DNA of 64,000 nt from Pseudocercospora fijiensis CIRAD86. Lineage: Eukaryota; Ascomycota; Dothideomycetes; Mycosphaerellales; Mycosphaerellaceae. The notes under the pieces are model-generated. The model did not search any database. It was not told where the DNA came from and saw only the letters and a list, made by a program, of their open reading frames with translations. The translations under genes and the position numbers were made by a program. The stretch covers positions 245,610 to 309,609 of the forward strand of contig NW_006921542.1 of assembly GCF_000340215.1 (NCBI RefSeq), written 5' to 3'. Of the stretch, positions 1 to 11,425 are shown piece after piece; the first letter of the stretch is position 1, and each line of letters starts with the position of its first letter.

Positions 1-136
1 GCTAGCCTCTAATATATTACTACTAATACTAATAGGATTATTAAAATCGTCTACCTCTAGAATTGTAGTAAAGCCTAGATTAGCTTGTAGGTTAAGTTGT
101 TTTAATAACTTATTACGATATCTAAGTCGTTACTAT
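1..136 (-). other. Open frame beyond the hAT gene
   Basis: Read on the minus strand, bases 1-120 are open in one frame to the window edge, with a plausible protein composition. The frame differs from that of the hAT transposase across the gap. It could be the true C-terminus of that protein, or the end of a neighbouring unit. The unknown gap length prevents a decision. Confidence 0.3.
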
Positions 137-2482
137 CTATAAGGNNNNNNNNNNNNNNNNNNNNNNNNNNNNNNNNNNNNNNNNNNNNNNNNNNNNNNNN
201 NNNNNNNNNNNNNNNNNNNNNNNNNNNNNNNNNNNNNNNNNNNNNNNNNNNNNNNNNNNNNNNNNNNNNNNNNNNNNNNNNNNNNNNNNNNNNNNNNNNN
301 NNNNNNNNNNNNNNNNNNNNNNNNNNNNNNNNNNNNNNNNNNNNNNNNNNTATAACGATTTCTTTTTCAGTACTATATCGCTAGCTTCCGAGAATTTAGA
401 TTCTATTGGAACGGAAGTAGAGGATAGCGAGAAATAGTCTCTAGCAAGATTATAAATAATAGGTAGTCTAACTTGAATAGACCGATAATAGTCGCTAATA
501 CTTATATCTTTAGTAATACGAGTTTCGCTTAAATAAGTTGTACCTTCGTCTGTACTTAATAGATTAGTACTACTAGTATTTTCTATTAGAAATTCCTCGT
601 CGCTATCGTATTCTCTATTAATAGATTTAGAACTACTAGCAATAGTATTTTGCGACTCGTTTTCAATTATTGTTTTATTAAAGGATTGAATATATTCTTC
701 CTTATATATAGCGACTTTTTCTTTAAAATAATCCTCGATTTCTTTTATTAAATTAGGACTAAAATTCATAATAGATGTCTTAAAAACGCCTATTTTATAT
801 CTAGGATTTAAGGTTGTACATATTAGTAAGTCTTTTAATTTATTAAAGGTCTTAGACTTATTATTATCTTCTATAGTACTTATATCATCTTGGCTTATAG
901 GATAATATTCTAATAGTATAGATCTAGCCTCTATAAGGCCGTATTTAATATAAGGATTATCACTATCTCTAATAACAGCTATTAAACCATCTATCTCTTT
1001 AAGAAGTCGAACTATATAAGGGATAGTATTCGATACTGTTTTATATTCTCTAGCCTGAAATTTAATAGTAGTACTCCTAAATACTTCTAGTATATTTCTA
1101 ATATTTTGTAGATAACTCCATTCTTCTTCTAGTATAGTAAATTTATCTAGTTTAAGAGTCTTTTGCTTGCTTTTAGATAGTTTACTAGCGTCGGCTAATA
1201 CACTATTAATTTCATCTTTAAAATAAATAAATCTATTAAGCATAGTATAAGTAGAAAGCCACCTAGTATCGTTATCTCGTAATAATTCTTCGGGGCCTAA
1301 TTTAGTATTATTATCCTTTTTGTATTGTTTAACCTTAGCCGCAAAGGTATTCTTTAAGAAGGGATTATTTCTAAAGCAAAAGATAATATTTCTAATAATA
1401 CTAGGAAGTAGTTTAAGAGATTTATAGAACTCGTAACTAGGATTATTTTTATATATATTATCTAGGTTGTCTTTTAGAACTTTAGTATTATTACTAATAA
1501 AGTATGTATATAATAGTATACGATTAGAAATAAGATTAAGAATATGTGCTACGCAACGATTACCTATAATAGTATAGCCGTACTCTGTTTTATATCTAGT
1601 AGATATATCTTTTACTAGACTATTAACGGGACTAGCGTTATCTCGAGTTACTCCGAATAGACGATTACCAACTCTAGTATCTTTTATTACTTTATTAAAA
1701 GCAGTAAATAGTGCCTAAGAATTATAGATAGTATAGTCGTTTAGAAGCTCGAAACCGATTAAATAATATTCAAGTTTAAATTCTTTATTAATAAAATGTA
1801 TTGTAATGCCTAAGAAGTCTTTATTATTAGACTTAGACTTCCATTCGTCAAACCTTAACGATAGGCGACTATTATTCTTTCTTAAAATAGTATATATAGT
1901 TTCTATTTCGGTTATATAGAAAGTATTAAAAGCCCGTCTAATAGTTTGTCTACTAGGGAGACTTATTTCATTATTTAAATATGTTAGAAGCTCTATAAGA
2001 CTTGGGCTATTAGTAATACTAAAAGGTAGATTATTATTAATAATAAATAATAGAAAAAGGCGCGTAAACTCCTCGTTATTAAAAAATCCGTAGGCTTTAC
2101 GTTTTCTAGGATTACTACTTGTAGTACTTAAATTAGAAAAAGAAGTAGTAGGTTTAAGTGTTTGGGTAATAAGGGTTTGTGTAGTACGCTTGCTAGATTC
2201 GTCTCTAGTAGGTCTAGAAGTAGACATATTAATAATAGACTTAATATCTATAGTAGGATGCTGTTTATAGAAATGCTTGTCTAGATTATCCCAATTTATT
2301 GGCCATTTAGTTTTATCCCAGACCTTACTACAACTAGTACATTTTAATGTAATTGTTCGTGGTTTATTATCCTTTTTAGGATCTAATTCCCAAGTTAAAA
2401 GGCGTTCTCTAACTCGAATAGGTGCGAGTTCTAGAGGCGGAAGTTTATCGTCTTTATTAGGATTAAAAGAAGCCTTAGGCAT
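137..2482 (-). pseudogene. hAT-family transposase with one in-frame stop
   Basis: A DNA transposase of the hAT superfamily, which excises and reinserts hAT elements in the nucleus. The frame runs from Met at 2480-2482 for about 781 codons, counting the gap, and is interrupted only by TAG at 1715-1717. Visible parts: an N-terminal BED-type zinc finger (C48, C51, H70, H75); the RNase H-like start with LRFDEW near residue 211; after the stop, VTRDNAS (second catalytic Asp), RCVAHILNL and DTRWLSTYTML; and a C-terminal hAT dimerisation segment with ARDYFSL and SVPIESKFSEASD. The last part falls in the 206-base gap. The stop could come from a RIP change of CAG or TGG. The two halves lie in the same frame, so this is one gene. 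Compared with the other elements here it is strikingly intact. No terminal inverted repeats were identified. Family assignment is confident; whether it is active is unknown. Confidence 0.88.
145..350. other. Assembly gap (206 N)
   Basis: A run of N interrupts the C-terminal part of the hAT transposase gene. Residues translated across it are meaningless, and the reading frame on its far side is uncertain. Confidence 1.
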
Positions 2483-3141
2483 TTTGTTATATAATAAAGC
2501 GGGTTTAAGATATAAATAATTAGTATATATCTAATAAAATAATAATATCTAAGTATTATAGTATATAGTAATAGTAATATTATTTTCTTTATAAAAGTTT
2601 TTTTAAAAAGAATTTAAAAGTTTATATTAGTTATAGTAGTAGTAGTAGTGGCAGTATATCTTATATTATATCTAGCTACTATAGAGTATTAGATACTTAG
2701 TAGATAGATATAAAGTTGTTGAGATAAAAGAAGTAGAACTAGAGAGGAAAGAAGCGGATATATATATTTGAGTTATAGCTAGGAACGACTTGGTTTAAGG
2801 TTTATTATAAGCTTATAAACTTGTAAACTTATTAATATATAATTTTACAAGTTTATAATAATATGAAGTTTAAAGTTATTATAAACTTATAAACTTATAA
2901 GCTTATAAACTTATAATATTATAAGTTTATAAGCTTATAAGTTTATACTGCCTCGAAATTTTAATATATAGATTCTATTCTTTCCCTTCTTCTTCTACTT
3001 CTTTTCTCTTTACTATTAGCAAAATACAAGCTATCTCTAGACTACTAAACTAGTCTATAACTATACTATCTATACTTCTACTATAGAGTAAGTTTTACTA
3101 TAAAAACTAGTAGAGTTTTAAAACTAATTAATTATTATAGA
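2483..3141. repeat. AT-rich spacer with TTATAA-rich inverted repeats
   Basis: No gene is visible. From about 2800 to 2950 the spacer consists of CTTATAAA-like units on both strands, including a long palindrome (listed separately). Purine-rich sequence (2740-2760) lies to the left and pyrimidine-rich sequence (2970-3015) to the right, so the whole block has rough inverted symmetry. A short run of TAG triplets is at about 2635-2650. Confidence 0.7.
2888..2947. repeat. 60-bp perfect palindrome
   Basis: Bases 2888-2917 are the exact reverse complement of 2918-2947, with no spacer. The arms are built from CTTATAAA/AAGCTTATAA units. It could extrude a cruciform, or mark the junction of an inverted element duplication. 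Confidence 0.9.
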
Positions 3142-3581
3142 ATGGCGACTACTACTACAACCTCTATTACTTCAAATACTATACTTAGTAGTATTAAAGA
3201 AATACGAATTAATCCTAAAACGGGCTGTATGCTAATATCTAATCCTATAATAACTAATATAAGCTAATAAAGATTATATAGTACCTTTTACGCAAATTGG
3301 GCGCGCGGCAAAGGCACCTACTATACCGACGCCTATATATAATAAAGGCACTCCTTTTAAGCCCTTTATAAAACGTAAAAAACAAGAAGTTTCTATCTTT
3401 ATACCTCGAAAGAAGAAGACGGTATTCTATCCTAAGGCAGAAGGTTTTAAACCGGATAGCTTTAAGTAAGTCTATATAAGCTAATTATAATAAAATACTA
3501 ATTCCTAAGAATAGAATGCCTAATTATAGAGGCTATACCGACTACTATACTAAGGATATCTATAGGGTGTCTAAGAATTAA
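3142..3581 (+). CDS. Small three-exon gene, 106 residues, function unknown
   Basis: The predicted exons are 3142-3226, 3282-3465 and 3530-3581. The introns are 55 and 64 nt, with donors GTATGC and GTAAGT, internal CTAAT branch sites and TAG acceptors. Splicing joins the frames exactly (321 nt, stop TAA at 3579-3581), although unspliced DNA has stops. The product is basic: a Thr/Ser-rich start (MATTTTTS), a middle with FKPFIKRKKQE and IPRKKKTVFYPK, and a C-terminus with GYTDYYTKDIYRVSKN. I do not recognise it. It has no signal peptide or membrane segment. Exon 2 keeps GCGCGCGGCAAAGG, so RIP has hardly touched it. It lies between a hAT element and a LINE and could be a host gene or a transposon passenger. 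The exon model is inferred from sequence alone. Confidence 0.55.
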
Positions 3582-3597
3582 GAAATAGAGAGCTAAA

Positions 3598-3772
3598 TGT
3601 TTATATATTATTAATAAATTATAATATAAGTTATATATTATTAATAAATTATAATATAAGTTATAATTTATTAATAAATTATAATATCAATTATAATTTA
3701 TTAGGAATTATAATATAAGTTATAATTTATTAATAAATTATAATATAAGGTATAATTTATTAAAGTCTTAGC
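3598..3772. repeat. 30-bp tandem repeat, about six copies
   Basis: Units of the form TTATAATTTATTAATAAATT plus ATAATATAAG follow each other with few changes, directly downstream of the small spliced gene. The array is almost pure A+T and is noncoding. Confidence 0.85.
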
Positions 3773-4200
3773 TAAATAATTAATCAAAATTAGTAAACGA
3801 TAGTCCTTTTTTTTAGAAATCTAAAAAGTACCTATTTTTAAGTACAAATTTCTATATCTATAAAATACGATACTTATTAAAATTCATATTTCTAATACTA
3901 TATACTTATAAATCTATATAGTTATAAAGTAAGATATTTATAAGGTTATAGAGTATAGACTTATAAACTTATAAAGTATAAACTTATAAACTTAGGAACT
4001 TATAAACTTCTAAACTTATAAACTTATAAACTTATAAACTTATAAACTTATAAACTTATAAAACTCTAACTTCTAGAACGATAGAGATATGTACCTCTTC
4101 CCTTTCTCTCCTATTTTAGAAAGTTATTACTACTACTATTAGTAGAGTAGTACTACTATAGTTCTACTATAGTACTAATACTACTCTAGTAATAGAATTT
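3773..4200. repeat. AT-rich spacer with 8-bp CTTATAAA array
   Basis: No gene is visible. From about 3958 to 4068 the 8-bp unit CTTATAAA is repeated, imperfectly at first and then in at least five perfect copies. The same unit recurs at 9241-9296 on the other side of the LINE and in the palindromic block near 2900. It is followed by TAG/CTA-rich sequence. Confidence 0.75.
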
Positions 4201-7200
4201 CTTTCTATAAATAGATAGATAGATATTTCATTTGCCTGTTGTAGTGCCTTTCGGCCTATATAGGTCTGTTTCTATATATTGTTTTGGGTAGGAAACCAAC
4301 TTAGTTAGTAAAAACCTCCCTCCTGTCCTATTTATAAGTATTGATCTTCCTCGTTTCCTTATTTTCCTTCCTCTAGGGTATACTAGTGTTATAGTTGTTA
4401 CCCTCTAACTACCTTGCCTGCTGCCCTGCCCTTCTTTCCCCCTCTTCTTCCCTCCTTCTTATCTACTCCTTAGTTTCCCTTACTAGTGCGAATTGTTATA
4501 TAAATCCCTATTTAATAATCTACTTTACTATCCTCTTTAGGTCTTCTTTACTCTAGATTAGCTTGTCGTATTCCCTTTCTATTGCTTTTAGTCTCTAATT
4601 ACTTCTACCTTCTAACTATTAAGGGCAGACTAGTAGTATATGCTTAGGGTTCTAAGATTAGTAGCTATATTAGTAAGCTCTACTTTCAATTCCTAGGACG
4701 TTTCTTCTAAATAGGTAAGATCTAAGTCTAATATGTTTAGATCTAATTTGGATAGCTAGGCTTGCCTCGACCCTGTTTAGGTCCTTATAGAGCTAGTAGT
4801 TGTATTAACTAAATTTGATTAGTGCCTTTAGGGTTCCTAGTCTAACTTATGTTTTGTTCTATTCCTGCTCCTATAGGTATCTAGCAATTGATTCTACTAG
4901 GCTTTGTTTCTCTCCCTTTAGCTTGTCTTCCTTTAGCCTTATATTTAGTCCCTAAAGCTCTTTCTCTAGCATTTCTCTTATTAAGACTCTATATTGCTCT
5001 AGGTCTTTGACTTTCTAGGGAGTGATTTATAGTCTATCTCGCCTCCTAGTCCTAATGTACTAGGCTTTTATCTTATCTAGTGCCTTTTAGATAGTCTATT
5101 AGGCTAGGTATTCTATTGTCTTTACTATATATTAGTATCTTAGTCCCTTAAAGTATTGTTTAACTAGTAGGATCCCTGATTCCATTTCTACTACCCTTAT
5201 TAGTATAGTTTTGTATACTCCTAGGATTTTCTTTAGGCTTTAGGTTTAGGACCTACTAACTAGTTACTCAATCCTCTTTAGTGTTTTCTTTTAGGCTGTC
5301 TATATCTGTACTCTATATAGTATTGCTAGTTTGATAATTGCTTTATATATAACTTTAGCTTTCTCGAATGTAGCCCCCTATATAGAGGCTATAAGCCTAT
5401 TAATAGATTGTATATTAGCATCTGCCCTCTGCTTTGCCTTCTTTACTTATAGTCCCTAATTTAGTTTTAGATCCAGCTAGATCCCTAGTACCCTATGCTC
5501 TGCTAATAGTTAGGTTTTAAAGCCTTAGATAGTAATTGATTGCTTTATATTATAGGTTGATTTAGCCTTACTAAAGTGGATGAGCTAGTACTTTTCTAGG
5601 GCGAATTTTGCTCTATACCTCCTTACCTATTTTTTATACTCCTAGTGCTTCTCTTCTAGGATCTTGCAGTTAGTTTCTATTATCTTAGACTAGGCTAGGA
5701 TGTTTGTATTATCTATAAACCCTAATGCTAATATGTTTTTTAATTCTAGGAGTAGGAGTAGGTCTACTATAAAGATAAGGAAGAGGATTAGGGAGAGTGT
5801 TGATCCTTAGGGGATTCCCTTTTCAGTTAGTATTAGGTCTAATTTGAATTTGCCTAGAATGAGCTATATTAATCTTTCCTATAGGAAGGACTAGATAAAT
5901 TGGACTATCTAGTTTAGTATAGCTTTCTATTTAAGTATATATAGGAGCCTTTTATAGGAGACATTATTAAAGGCTCCTAAGATATCGAGAGAGAGGAGGG
6001 TTGCTACCTAGTTTTAACTATAGTGCTAGATATACTTAATCTATTCTATAATTAGTTCTATAGCTGTTAGTATTAACCTCTTCTTTCTTCCTCCTATCTA
6101 GCCTTTAGGAAGGATGTTCCTTTCCTCGGTAAAGGTTGTTAGCCTTTTAGCGACAATCTTTTCTAGCACCTTACCTATTGTATTAAGTAGGGCTATTAGT
6201 CTATAGGCCTTAAGCTATGTATAGTCTTCCTTCTAGGGCTTCCTTAGTACTACTATTAGGGACTTCCTAAATAGTCTTAGGTAGTGTCCTAGTACTAGGC
6301 TTTATAAAAAGATATTAGCTAGTGCTAGGGCTAGCCCCTTCCTATATGCTTTTAGAAGTTTGTTGTAGATCTTGTCTTCTCCTAGTACCTTATTACCTAG
6401 AATTTTCTTTAGGATCCTTTTAATAGTTTCGGGTTTGACCTAGGTATCTCTTAGTATGCCTAGTAGTAGAGTCTCTTATTCTTTCTCCTTTATATCTAAT
6501 AGGTCTGCTTGTACTTTTCTATAGAAGAAGTGTTAGCCTAGGGCTCTTACTTTCCCTTCTATTATAGTCTGTATTTATCCTTATTAGTCTATAATATCCG
6601 GGAATTGTAGTAGTATATCCTTGTCCTATTTAGGTCTCCTTGCCTATTTAGCTATCCTCTATATCTCCTCTAGTTTCTTTGTAATTATTCCTATTATAGA
6701 TCTCTATTCTTGTATCTTGTCTTTCTTAATCTAGATCTTCTTTTCCTAGTAGGCTTTATTATAGTTGTCCTATGCTTCCTAGGTATAGGTTTGTGTCTAC
6801 TACCTCCTAGCCTTCCTTGCTACTTTAACCTTCCTTATATACTTACTAGTCTAGTATAGCTGCTAGTATAGTGAATGTTTCTTTGCTAGGGTATGCTTTC
6901 TAGCTACCTGTTTTAGGATTCCTATTAGTTCTTCTACTGCCTTATTAATATCCTCTAGCCTTAGTAGGTGCTTTATTAAGAGTTCCTCTAGTTTTGGGTC
7001 CCTTTCTAGTTCCTCCCTAATCCTTCCCTATTATACCCCTTTCTAGTTGAGCTTCTCCTCTAGTTCCCTTTCCTAATTAGCTTAGACATTTAGCTCAATC
7101 TGTACCGGGAAGTAGTCTAATAATTCCTCTAGTTCCTAGTTAACCCTATATCTCGTAATCCTATTCCTAATCTAATACAATATAAAGTATAGGTCTAGTA

Positions 7201-9120
7201 TACTACTGCTTCCTCTTGCCTCCTAAGTAATTAGTCCCTTTAGGGTAACAATTTCTATTCCTTCCCTCTCTAATATATTAATTAGTCTTCCTGCTAGGAA
7301 GTAGTAAGCTAGGGTAAAGTCTAAGCCCTAGAGGGGGTAGTAGAGGTTGAAATCCCTAAGTAGGATTTAGTAGGTATTCCCTTAGATAACTCTAGGTAGT
7401 CTTTCTAGGGTTTTTAGTTAGGTACTGCTTCTTAAGTCTAGTAGTAGGTTATATATATAGTGGACTTAGAGTATACCTTAGGATGTCTCTACTTAAACTA
7501 ATGTTAGGTCCCTATCCTCCTATAGTATAGCCTACTAGGTTTCTGTATCTATCTCCTTGCTAATGTAGATGCATATCCTTAGGGCTCCCTAGTTGTAGAT
7601 AATTAGGTAGTATCTTAGGTCTTTAACTGTTGCTAGTCTCTTTATATATAGGTTAAGCTAGGGCTCTTAGATTGCAATAATATAATGTTCTTTTAGGTTT
7701 AGTACTTAAAGGAAGCTCCTCTATACCTTATCTTTGCTCTTGTTAATATTATACTATATAATGTTTAGTAATGTTGCAATGTTTATTAGGTTTTATCTAT
7801 TTCATTTCTCTATAAGTTTTCCTTTAGTCTTCCCTTACTTTAAACTAATATTTGACTAAGCTTTATCTGCCCTGCTTCCTTTCCTGCAATATTAAGGTAT
7901 CTTAGTCTCCCTAGTTGTTAGTAGCTCTCTTATGCTAGTAAGGCCCTAAATGTAAACCTATTATCTTGCCTAGACCTCTTTTGTAGCACTTAGCTAGGTT
8001 GCTTCTACACCTAGCTGCCCTAGCTTATTGTGTATCTTTTTAGTGTATTGATTCTAGCTTCCTTTACCTTCCTAGCTGCCTATATTCTTACTAGGTATTC
8101 CTTCGCCTAAGAGGGGTATCTTTTAGTATAGTATGCATATCTTACTTCTCCCTTATATGCTTTGTATTCTTTAACCTAGTAATCCCCTATATAATAGGAG
8201 TAGGTATCGGTTGTCTTTATATACTTAGCTGCTAAGTGTCTATAGTATTGACATTTAAAGCACTACATTATCCTATAGTTGCTTCTATATATCTCTATTT
8301 CTAATCTTTTAAAGTCCTAGAACAACCCCTAGTCTAGCACTATATTAGCTTGCTCTACACTCCCTACCTAGATAATTAGGGAAGACTGCTTCTTAGTCTC
8401 TTCGATTTTCCTTTTAATCTATACTACTTTTGTAATCTTTAGGCCTAGGTATATAGCTTGGTTTTGTCTCTATAGGCTCTTAATATCCTATTCTTCCTTA
8501 AAGCTTCTTATTATACTATAGGCTATAATTATAAATTGCTATTAGGAGACCTTTGCTATTTTCCCTATCTTAGTTATCTATTCTTTTTGTATTTCTAGCT
8601 TCTTTTTGTCCTGCTCTTATACTATAAATAGCTTAATTACCCCTTTACCTTCGTTCCTAGCCCTAATTACCTCTTTAACTACAATTCTTTCTATAATCTC
8701 TTTCCCTATAAGTCCTTAGATTTCCTTTTGCTCCTATAGGTCCGTAATATAGACTCTAACTACTGTCCTCGGGGGTTTTAGCGCCTCCTGACTAGCTACT
8801 GCTGCCTAGGTACGGTAGTTTAGGCTTATTTCCTATTGTTTCTTCGTAATCTTTACTGCGACTATATCAGCTACCTTTGTAATTACGTAGCTTGCCTAGT
8901 TGTGGATTGCTTTCAGTCCTCTAAGGAGTTCTAAGATTATTATCCTATATGCCCTCTTAGGGGTTCTTCTATCTTCCGCCTTTAGTACCTCCTCTGCCTT
9001 CGTATATAGTGCTTTCTATTCGTCCTCCCTTCCTTCTTAACTATCTTCCCTTCGTCTCTAATTGTTCGCTGCTATTTTCTCATCCCTCTCTTTCTATAAA
9101 TACTTGTTTACTATTTATGT
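4200..9120 (-). mobile_element. Degraded Tad1-like non-LTR retrotransposon (LINE)
   Basis: A LINE that copies itself by target-primed reverse transcription, read on the minus strand from about 9110 down. In order: a gag-like ORF with a zinc knuckle near 8220-8275 (CFKCQ, then H, final Cys lost); an apurinic-type endonuclease with the RDFN...PL motif near 7330-7385 (GDFN-HHPLW in intact Tad1-type elements), its Trp codon now TAG; and a reverse transcriptase with GIP-stop-GS near 5805-5825 (intact: GIPQGS) and FIDNTNI near 5700-5715, where the family has FADD. Stops occur throughout, so it is a dead copy. The 3' end is probably near 4205-4220, where short GATA-type repeats (ATAGATAGATAGAT) resemble the simple-repeat tails of such LINEs. 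I did not resolve target-site duplications. Superfamily is confident, clade likely, exact ends approximate. Confidence 0.85.
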
Positions 9121-9145
9121 TATACTCTAAAGAAGTTAGAGTATA
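9121..9145. repeat. Perfect 10-bp hairpin
   Basis: TATACTCTAA at 9121-9130 and TTAGAGTATA at 9136-9145 are exact reverse complements around a 5-base loop. It lies at the putative 5' edge of the minus-strand LINE, and an A-run follows. It may be an insertion-site feature. Confidence 0.8.
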
Positions 9146-9406
9146 GGAGAAAAAAAACCAATCTATAGTTATTTAAATTATAAATTATTATTTCTTCTAA
9201 GAAGTTAAGAAATCGGCTTTAGGCTTTTTCTATTTATTATAAACTTATAAACTTATAAACTTATAAACTTATAAACTTATAAACTTATAAACTTACTAAA
9301 AAGCCTAAAACTTATAGAAGAACAAAATATATATATCTCTATCTTTCCCTTCTAGATTTTTTTTATAAGTACTACAATAACGATAACAACACCAACAACA
9401 ACAACA

Positions 9407-9505
<99 letters not shown>

Positions 9506-9624
9506 GCTACTAGAAAGTAGTCTTAGTAAAAGAAATATTTATTATATAATATATTTCTAAAATCTAAAAAGTAAGAGTTCTTTTAAAAACATTTATAAGA
9601 CTAGTACTAATATTAATATTTAGA
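9146..9624. repeat. Simple-repeat spacer: CTTATAAA array and (CTA)n microsatellite
   Basis: There is no gene up to 9624. Bases 9241-9288 are six perfect copies of AAACTTAT, followed by one variant. Bases 9408-9505 are an uninterrupted CTA/TAC triplet repeat of about 33 units, preceded by an ACA/AAC run. A possible intron (donor GTAAGA at 9571, branch TACTAAT, acceptor TAG at 9623) just precedes the next gene, but it joins no convincing upstream exon. Confidence 0.85.
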
Positions 9625-10477
9625 ATGCTCTATCTTAACTTTACTATCTATTCGACCTATTTTATTAACCGGTTTATTAATAAGAGTCCTATAGTTAAAT
9701 CTACTCGAGTAGATAAGACTATAAAGGCTATTATTAATAACTACCGAGGAAGTAACGAACCGACTATACTTAAAATTATCGAATACCTTAATAGGATTCG
9801 AATTGTCTACTTTATTCGACGGATTAAATATATTAATAATGGGGAATATCAGAAGATAAAAGGTACACATCTTTCTAGTTATTTAAAGGCTATTTACTAA
9901 TATTTTATAGGCTTTGTTTACAAACACGACCCTAGCTTTATTAATAAGCTTAATCTTCGAGATTATATAAATCTCAAAAAAGATAATAAAGATCTAGTAT
10001 CTATACTAGATTCTCTTAATCAGTATCTTATAAGATATTCGTTATACTTTAACGATACTTGTAAGTTATAATTAATATTAATAGATATAAGCTAATATAT
10101 TTTATATAGGCCTTATTAAGTCTTTTACGGCTTTAAATATTATCGATACTATTGACTATACAACTATAAAAGAGAATATCTCTAGTAAAAGAGATTACTA
10201 TCTTAAAACCGATATTTTAGAAGACATATACCTTCTTAGTAGACTAAACTTCTTTAATACCGAATATAACGAGACTAAAAAGCAACAAGTCGAAGACTAC
10301 CTTAATAGTACTTTAAAGGAGGAACTAAAGAATATTACTTATACTATTATCGATAGTATACTATATCCTAATAATACTATAGAAGAGGAGAATATTAGTA
10401 CTAAAGAGGAATTAATAGATCTAGATCGAGAGGTTGAACTAGACTACTCTAGCTTAGATTATTTAGATCTAGCCTAG
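9625..10477 (+). CDS. Three-exon gene, 251 residues, function unknown
   Basis: The exons are 9625-9862, 9911-10060 and 10110-10477. Introns of 48 and 49 nt (donors GTACAC and GTAAGT, branches ACTAAT and GCTAAT, acceptors TAG) are both in phase 1 and restore one continuous frame of 756 nt ending at TAG 10475-10477. The product is rich in Ile, Asn, Lys and Tyr. It has a basic N-terminal half with a possible helix-turn-helix-like stretch (RVDKTIKAIINNYRGSNE) and an acidic C-terminus (LDREVELDYSSLDYLDLA). I see no membrane segment and do not recognise the family. In contrast to the transposons it has no internal stop, so it is either under selection or young. The start is the first Met; an upstream exon remains possible. 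It shares strand, intron style and composition with the gene at 3142-3581 on the other side of the LINE. Confidence 0.6.
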
Positions 10478-11005
10478 ATAGTTAGGAGAGTTAGACTTAA
10501 ATACTAGAAATACTAGGAAATACTAGAAACTATTATTAAACTATAACTATACAGACAAATACTATCCAAATTAAATATCCTATCTAAATATCCTATCTAA
10601 ATATCCTGTTTAAATATCCTATCTAAATGTCCTATTTAAATATCCTATTTGGGTATCCTATCTAAATATCCTTTCTGAATATACTGTATTTGTGCTTGTT
10701 TACTTATCTATTAAAAAAACAAATTAATATATATATATATACACAAATAAGTATATAGAGAGTAAAATTCAAGTTATTAACCTAAACTTACTTCTATTGT
10801 ATAGTAATACTGAGGTATAAGACAAAGAAGCATTAAGAGAATAGTATAGTAAGAGAAATAGTAATGTAGTGATTACTATATAGTAATTACTATCTATATT
10901 ACTATTTTCAAAATCTTATAGTAATAGTAATTACTATTACTATAGTAATTACTAATAGTAATTACTCTGTCCCTATAGTAATTACTAAAATAGTAATTAC
11001 TAAGG
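10478..11005. repeat. 13-bp tandem repeat and palindrome cluster at the AT/GC boundary
   Basis: No gene is visible. Bases 10573-10676 are eight 13-bp units of the form AAATATCCTATCT. From about 10860 to 11005 the self-complementary dodecamer TAGTAATTACTA and truncated forms recur about six times. This cluster ends exactly where the sequence changes to ordinary composition, at about 11005. Confidence 0.8.
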
Positions 11006-11425
11006 TTTGGACATCACTGGCATGAGAGCAGCTTCGGCGAAAACTCTATACGAAACAAATCCTGACCTTTCTTCTACTCAGCTCTCGCAAACAGACAATA
11101 CCCTCGCACCTCGTCGCAGGCTCCTGGAATGCTTCAGCTTATGCCTGTTTACTTCGCTGTCACTTCGAATCGCGATTACGTGCCTCGAAAACCCCAGGCA
11201 GACCGACAGTGATCTGAGACCGTTCTCGAGCGCAGCGCGTACGTGAATCAGACTACAAACAATGCATTCTGAGACAACAATAGAACAAAGCAACCAGGCT
11301 GCGAGCCACGTGCATGAGACACACCAGACGGTAGGCACTACGGCATTTAGAACTCAGCTTCCTTTCTCCTTTCCTCCTGCACGCATGCAACCACGCTCTC
11401 CCACACCCTCCCAGCAGACAACGCG

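Noticed and set aside
2277..2519. Plus-strand frame of 80 codons opposite the hAT N-terminus
   Set aside because: Antisense of the BED-finger region; the sense frame has clear family motifs.
9408..9505. Possible coding or CRISPR-like regularity in the triplet repeat
   Set aside because: A simple CTA/TAC microsatellite without spacers.
9571..9623. Upstream intron of the 251-residue gene (GTAAGA ... TACTAAT ... TAG)
   Set aside because: Splice signals are good, but the joined upstream exon has no Met and a stop only about 14 codons back; kept only as a possibility.
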